Source of the DNA: JANQNX01 sp040217095
GTDB lineage: Bacteria > Pseudomonadota > Gammaproteobacteria > Eutrophobiales > Eutrophobiaceae
Reading direction: 5' to 3'
Assembly: GCA_965229565.1 (NCBI GenBank)
Contig: OZ245888.1
Span: 1,488,001-1,552,000 of the forward strand
Length of the DNA: 64,000 nt
Shown: piece by piece, positions 62,001-64,000 of the stretch
Position numbering within the stretch: position 1 is the stretch's first letter
Layout of the letters: each line of letters begins with the position of its first letter
Program-made: the position numbers and the translations under genes
Notes under the pieces: generated by a model
The model's database searches: none
What the model was told of the DNA's origin: nothing
What the model saw: only the letters and a program-made list of their open reading frames with translations

Positions 62001-64000
62001 CTGATGGTGCGGGTGGCATCTGGGTGCAAACGGGTGGACTGATTGATTCCGGTCAGAATATCGTATTGAACGGTTCCGATATTATTGCCGCCGCGACAGC
62101 GGATGCGGGTATTGACATCCAGGCAAACGGTGCCATAGCCGTACTCGATGCCGCGGGTACTATCGATTTAAACCATAACGCGGCTACCGCTGATACAACC
62201 GATATGGTTATCAACGGGCTAATCACCTCTGGCAGTTCGGTCACCGTTGAATCTAGAAACGACATCATCATGGGAGTCGATGGTGATATTACCAGCACCA
62301 CTGTTACGGCCACAGATGCCATCACACTGACTGCAGACACGGCGGCTGGCGCGCTTGGTGGCATCGTTGATATGGCTGACGGCACTATCGTCAATGCCGG
62401 TGCCGGTCTTATTGATATCAATGCCGATGGCAATATTGATCTTGGACTTGTAACAACCTCGAATTCAACAGCAGGTGCGGTCAACCTGAATTCCGATAAC
62501 GGTGCTATAACTGATGCAGATGGTGCAGCTGGCGCTGATGTAACCGCGAGCACCGGTGGTCTGGTAATTACAGCAGAACAGGGTGTTGTAGATATTGAAA
62601 CCGAAGTCGCTCAACTGAATGTGACTAATAATACCGGTACACCGGCTGGCAATATAGTTATCAATGAAGCTGACGACGTATTGCTGGTGGGTAATTTTTT
62701 CAACGCGGCGACCAATGGAACGATTGCATTAACAACTGCCGACGGCAGTATTGATACCGGAACGGTTGCCGTGTCCACCCAGGACGGTGCGATCACATTG
62801 ACAGCCGGTGATACGGGTAGCAACAACGGTTCTATTACCGTCGGCACTAATGGCATAGCATCCAACGGTGCCGGCGCTGGTGATATTATATTAAATGCCG
62901 CAGATGGTGTTGCACTTGGTGGAAATGTGAATGCGCTGGCAGATACCGTCACTATTAATGCAGATACTGGTGATGCTGATAATGCCGGAGCGATTTCACG
63001 CACGGGCGGCACGGTATCAGGTTCTTCGATAGACCTGGATGCGGCTACAGGTATTGTTGCTGTTACAGCCACTGACACGTTGGCCGTTGATAACAGTACG
63101 ACGGGCGCTGTAGACATTGATAATGCCTTTGCTACATTGGTCACGGTCAGTTCTTTGACGACTGCCGGTGTCGGAAATATTACCTTCGATCAAACTGGTG
63201 GTGGCGATGTTACTTTCACCTCTGTCGATGGCCCTGATGCGGCCACGCTGAATTCGCAAAACGGTATTACGCTAAATAATGTTGCCTCGTTAACGGACCT
63301 TAGCGTTAATGTCGATACAGACGATAACACTGCAGGCGCACTACTTGATCTTGGCAATGGCACATTAACAGTAACCAACACGATCAGTTTATCCGGTGGT
63401 ACGGATAATAATGACACGCTACGAGGCCAACCCGGCGGCCATACCTGGGTTATTACCGGTGCCAATGCCGGTTTGATTGATACCGGTGCCCCCGATTTTG
63501 CCAGCTTCACGGATATTGGAACCATTTCGGGTGACGATAGCGTCATTGCAGACACGATAGACCAGTCAGATGGCAGTGCTGTTGCTGGCCCGTTCACGGC
63601 CTTATTAACTTCTGCGGGAACTAATGACGGCATGGCCGGTGGTATTACCGGATTGATTAATTTCGATAATATCGATGCCATTAATGGATCCGGTGCTGGT
63701 GACTCATTGACCGGTTTTAACACGACGGCCACATGGACACTGGACGGCGGCGGCACAGAAAATTACCTGGATACCGGTAGTGGTCAGGACCTGGATTTTA
63801 CCAACGACTTCAATACGCTCACGGGAGGTGCCGGGGATGACACCTTCAATATCACCACGATTTATACAGCAGATCTTATCGGTGACCCTGCCGGTGGCGG
63901 CAATGATGGCTCAGACAGTTTTGTGTTTGATGATGGAGCGAATCCGGCTGGCACCGCGCAACTCATAGGCAGTATTGATGGCGGCGTGTTCGATGGCGCC
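53054..64000 (+). CDS. Giant TpsA/filamentous haemagglutinin-type exoprotein, 3'-truncated
   Basis: The frame opens at ATG 53054 and appears to stay open to the window end, giving 3649 visible codons. A long basic N-terminus and a signal peptide (cleavage near SALA-GPEGG, ~residue 53) precede the TPS secretion domain (~55-330): LIVNWESFNV, SQIFGSLNANGKVLLINPNG, VFFSPTARVNVGGLVASGLNI. The rest is low-complexity beta-helix sequence rich in Gly, Ala, Thr, Asp and Asn, with several internal repeat families, including eight units of 74-75 residues (about 55.5-57.2 kb). The C-terminus, and so any toxin or anchor domain, lies outside. It is the likely cargo of the upstream TpsB. Confidence 0.92.
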   Translation, partial: MGRNNINKKRGKSCKKVCDRGASAPRLNPVTAFIRASLPAGLLLGLPAGSALAGPEGGVVAAGQGSIANPDASTTVVNQASQNLIVNWESFNVNTHETVNFKQPNKSAQALNRIFDQNPSQIFGSLNANGKVLLINPNGVFFSPTARVNVGGLVASGLNIKDEDFMAGKHTFFNQDGSEGGMVVNQGLISAATGGSVTLIGGAVKNEGTILATAGQVNLVAGKKVTMDFDGDGLIQFTVDEEILQNAHDLDDAISNSGTINADGGSVLLHGKAAKDVFTNVVNNSGVIGANKIQNEGGQIKLVASGAGNSLLNTGIVDASSSDSDGGNVEIHAEDKVIISETSVITTASETGKGGKVQITGDKVGLTGDSIVDASGDTGGGEVLIGGDLQGKNPDVVNAAKTYVGKDVSITADAVTEGDGGKVIVWADDTTHFYGDISSTGGALLGDGGFVEVSGKELLNFKGLVDLRASQGGNGTLLLDPTNIEISAAVTSIENDGGPDPFTYSDVSNDGPSPSILNVTDLVNQLALSDVIVTTASTAGDAGDITLTTNLDYDGIGTSSLTLVANNNINITGGTITDGTPGGDTLNLTLNADSDASGAGSLTISQLIETNNGTINLLAEDFIFSGAGIDAGSADIFLTETQVAGPLTFGDEFDQTEVDLLSTTGTITFGRATDSTGTVTTMDSTTFLDAVSIDFTGTGANIVLAATSTIDFSEGGDATGSTVTATNLTLDTTGGATVTQGTTTPDSIVASTLTFVGDGTITLNSTANDVDSLAASGTTAVTFTDTDAIDFAAANFAASSLNLITGDAITDTGTITISGVTTLNANAGASAITLNSTGNDFDSDDSGDEVNAAGTNITLVDTDAIVLGDIDDGGDFVLTAGGAVTQTVAGGAGTNIDVTDTTSITATGNAVTLTASDNDFGNEVSAAGTNISLRDTNDIELDDIDDAGDFTLITGGAVTQTAAGVAGDNIDVTGTTDITSVGFAVTLDEATNDFGGAVTAAGTNISLTDIGAIELGDIDDAGDLVVVASAGAITQTAAAGPTNNIDVTGTSSFTATGNAVTLNSSDNNFTGAVSAAGTNISLRDTNAIVLDDIDDAGDFTLIIGGAVTQTAAGAAGDNIDVTGTTDITSVGFAVTLDEATNDFGGAVTAAGTNISLTDIGAIELGDIDDAGDLVVVASAGAITQTAAAGPTNNIDVTGTSSFTATGNAVTLNSSDNNFTGAVSAAGTNISLRDTNAIVLDDIDDAGDFTLITGGAVTQTAAGVAGDNIDVTGTTSITATGFAVTLDEATNDFGGAVSVAGTNISLRDTNAIQLDDIDDSGAFTLTAGGAVTQTAAGVAGDNVDVTGTTSITATGFAVTLDQATNDFVGAVSAAGTNISLTDANSLVLGTVSDAGDFVVNFDASDGGTESLSFNNDVNVNSIAISGTSSNDTVNLGADADITAATGDIVIGAAQNITGIDINGAGSNIITATAGAIDLASITGSAAVAELELNAGTNITLADVTLNNGAGLLDIDLDEGADGTQTLDLNGDIIVGSLTVDGQNANDTVLIGSNVDITTSTGDIAMGATQNISAVTLDGAGSNTLTATAGAIDLAALTDAANITNLNLLADTGVTLDTVTLNNAPGSSTLDIRFDQGGDDAAALNVTNTITVGTLGLVLGQGTNDTMTFGGLITTSSGSVSLSDAATININGGINAASNINIDAVTTVNAAAGGNSITGTEIEIRDNNNVGTFNITGTGLLTIDASSPGTIALADITDSADADLTINAGAGITAISSVNMDGGGTLTVDVGTNAATGAVANFVGTVTAGVIDFSGFEGDDVFNIQNTLTATAGSVTIDTANTIDVANIVAETDITIDVSAGVSTPSIDLNGTSYASNDGNITLTGAIDLDAAGAITFDSDADNDATDGNINLNGAVNDNSIGDSALIVDADTGDVSLNAIGTTTQIGDLTITGNDITFNGNVESGLITATGVQNGGDNDSVVIAGGVTLDSNGSNMVFRTDDIAFPGSASLTSTGGGTSVTFAGETDATTIGLGTGSAGTLQLTQDELNIVDSTFTEIIVGVDGTQSGTIQVDDSGADNNLTIDNTGLRLRVETAPGDIDINSTITLANTGSDFNIEGAGDTTLLSGDITTNGGDIIINDTVLVDGTRTLDSGNSATAAAAGLIQITGDIGSVDTTGDTLTLDARSVAIGGYGAVDVVGDVGAGTVNGAAANDLTGFTVFADQVDVANIEVTSGDIALSAVTNIDLNGATYQTTTSGSITIGAELGAGSGTIDLDQAGGLTTIQTAGGAGDDITIESPIRDGDATQLTLNAGVGGDVTADTIGAITPIGTVDVDGDQISLDIINVDNGDIFVTGNNIDLNSGFTITTAGEINVTGPVVLTGTGITAFTTPGGAGDNITFSSTIDDNVAGDSILTLDADAGGAGNVTVGGAIGGITRVRQVDIDGVVINVDSIRVDGVATGAANIFVGTLGTTTTLNLNGANYDSINSPTSGIIRFDGPVTLNQGAATTTTVSSTSGADSDITFRGTVNDNGAGNTALVVNSGATGNTWFQQAVGGATAIESLTVTNAAQINVDDVTTTGDQSYTSANIDLGGTTYTSNTAGTISFTGPVELFDNVTVTTAGAGGDNISFSSTIDADDADNQDRSLTLTAGAGDVTVTGAIGGTEAMDGGVTISGATISTDAITTDGTDTGANKGGGAVTIDAAGGTITVGGEISAIGKGLIAGGAVDIDADGTNAISVQGITTNSTGINGGIIKLNDDGGTGVVTLNGNLTSGVATNAGGAITLGSATALGTDITISTGTAGGDISFDATLDSEALENNTLDLTAGTGSITFTGAVGSGLNQALGAITVNSATNLTATSTVEAASFTQTAGTGTTTFSAAVDASAGDINVTANAIVVDGTLTTSSAGTAGTIQISNNVTVNAALDAGGDDIILNGGAGTLTISALISDDSPISLTATDDIIVTGTGTVQTTGANDITLTADTGPADGAGGIWVQTGGLIDSGQNIVLNGSDIIAAATADAGIDIQANGAIAVLDAAGTIDLNHNAATADTTDMVINGLITSGSSVTVESRNDIIMGVDGDITSTTVTATDAITLTADTAAGALGGIVDMADGTIVNAGAGLIDINADGNIDLGLVTTSNSTAGAVNLNSDNGAITDADGAAGADVTASTGGLVITAEQGVVDIETEVAQLNVTNNTGTPAGNIVINEADDVLLVGNFFNAATNGTIALTTADGSIDTGTVAVSTQDGAITLTAGDTGSNNGSITVGTNGIASNGAGAGDIILNAADGVALGGNVNALADTVTINADTGDADNAGAISRTGGTVSGSSIDLDAATGIVAVTATDTLAVDNSTTGAVDIDNAFATLVTVSSLTTAGVGNITFDQTGGGDVTFTSVDGPDAATLNSQNGITLNNVASLTDLSVNVDTDDNTAGALLDLGNGTLTVTNTISLSGGTDNNDTLRGQPGGHTWVITGANAGLIDTGAPDFASFTDIGTISGDDSVIADTIDQSDGSAVAGPFTALLTSAGTNDGMAGGITGLINFDNIDAINGSGAGDSLTGFNTTATWTLDGGGTENYLDTGSGQDLDFTNDFNTLTGGAGDDTFNITTIYTADLIGDPAGGGNDGSDSFVFDDGANPAGTAQLIGSIDGGVFDGA
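55924..56817 (+). repeat. Two near-identical 447-bp tandem copies inside the exoprotein gene
   Basis: Copy 1 is 55924-56370 and copy 2 is 56371-56817; I see only a handful of differences (for example GTGTGGC against GTGCGGC just after the start). 447 bases are 149 codons, so the reading frame is kept. Each copy is itself two related units of about 74 and 75 residues with consensus A-A-G-T-N-I-S-L then D-D-I-D-D-A-G-D. More divergent copies flank it. The near identity implies a recent duplication or ongoing homogenisation. Confidence 0.92.

Noticed and set aside
54868..63756. Many long minus-strand ORFs (up to 317 codons) opposite the giant exoprotein gene, some nearly identical to each other
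   Set aside because: They are low-complexity shadows of the repetitive plus-strand coding frame; they repeat only because the exoprotein repeats, and lack ribosome binding sites.

Overview
The window looks like chromosomal DNA of a free-living gammaproteobacterium of moderate GC content. The evidence is conserved gene order: rpsF-rpsR-DUF2232-rplI-dnaB-alr-radA, corB/yfjD-ypjD divergent from ffh, and sdhCDAB followed by sdhE and ygfZ. The genus cannot be named from the sequence alone. A full aerobic succinate dehydrogenase, ubiquinone synthesis (ubiG), the agmatine-to-putrescine route and c-di-GMP genes suggest a respiring environmental or host-associated bacterium.

Layout. 1-3947: the 3' part of an Anbu-type proteasome-like protease and its usual large transglutaminase/DUF2126 partner. 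3948-6017: an AT-rich insert next to tRNA-Leu(CAG), carrying an unknown protein and an XRE-HTH/ImmA-IrrE metallopeptidase under one promoter. 6077-8981: rnr and rlmB. 8971-11283 (-): a lipoprotein with about twelve 26-residue repeats. 11431-17470: ribosomal protein/replication/alr/radA cluster. 17582-20885: a large MASE1-CHASE-GGDEF-EAL protein and a convergent PilZ protein. 20928-28433: corB, ypjD, ffh, maeB, dsbB and an AEC transporter.

28434-31057 is an accessory patch on the minus strand that I read as a short integron-type cassette cluster without an integrase. It has two attC-like sites, a TIR-like (ThsB/MTH538-type) gene overlapping or abutting a membrane-protein gene, a 67-aa ORF and a 199-aa ORF. 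The TIR plus membrane-protein pair is the best candidate in this window for an undescribed (possibly defence) system. 31058-38898 (-) is a long run: a 48-residue DUF1674/SdhAF4-like gene, sdhC-D-A, a 14-bp minisatellite, sdhB, sdhE, ygfZ, aguA, aguB and a YheT-type hydrolase. ygfX lies divergently beside it. 39481-42599 holds ubiG-gph-squalene/phytoene-synthase-like and mlaA.

42608-49400 (-) is a signalling operon: class III cyclase with FHA domain, PP2C phosphatase, a 1441-residue membrane Ser/Thr kinase with a SUMF1-type C-terminus, and a small membrane protein. It resembles the PppA/PpkA/Fha logic of type VI secretion, but no secretion genes are present. 49683-64000 (+) has a membrane-anchored parvulin, a TpsB outer-membrane transporter and the first 3649 codons of a giant TpsA/filamentous-haemagglutinin exoprotein. 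The exoprotein contains an almost perfect 447-bp tandem duplication and runs off the window.
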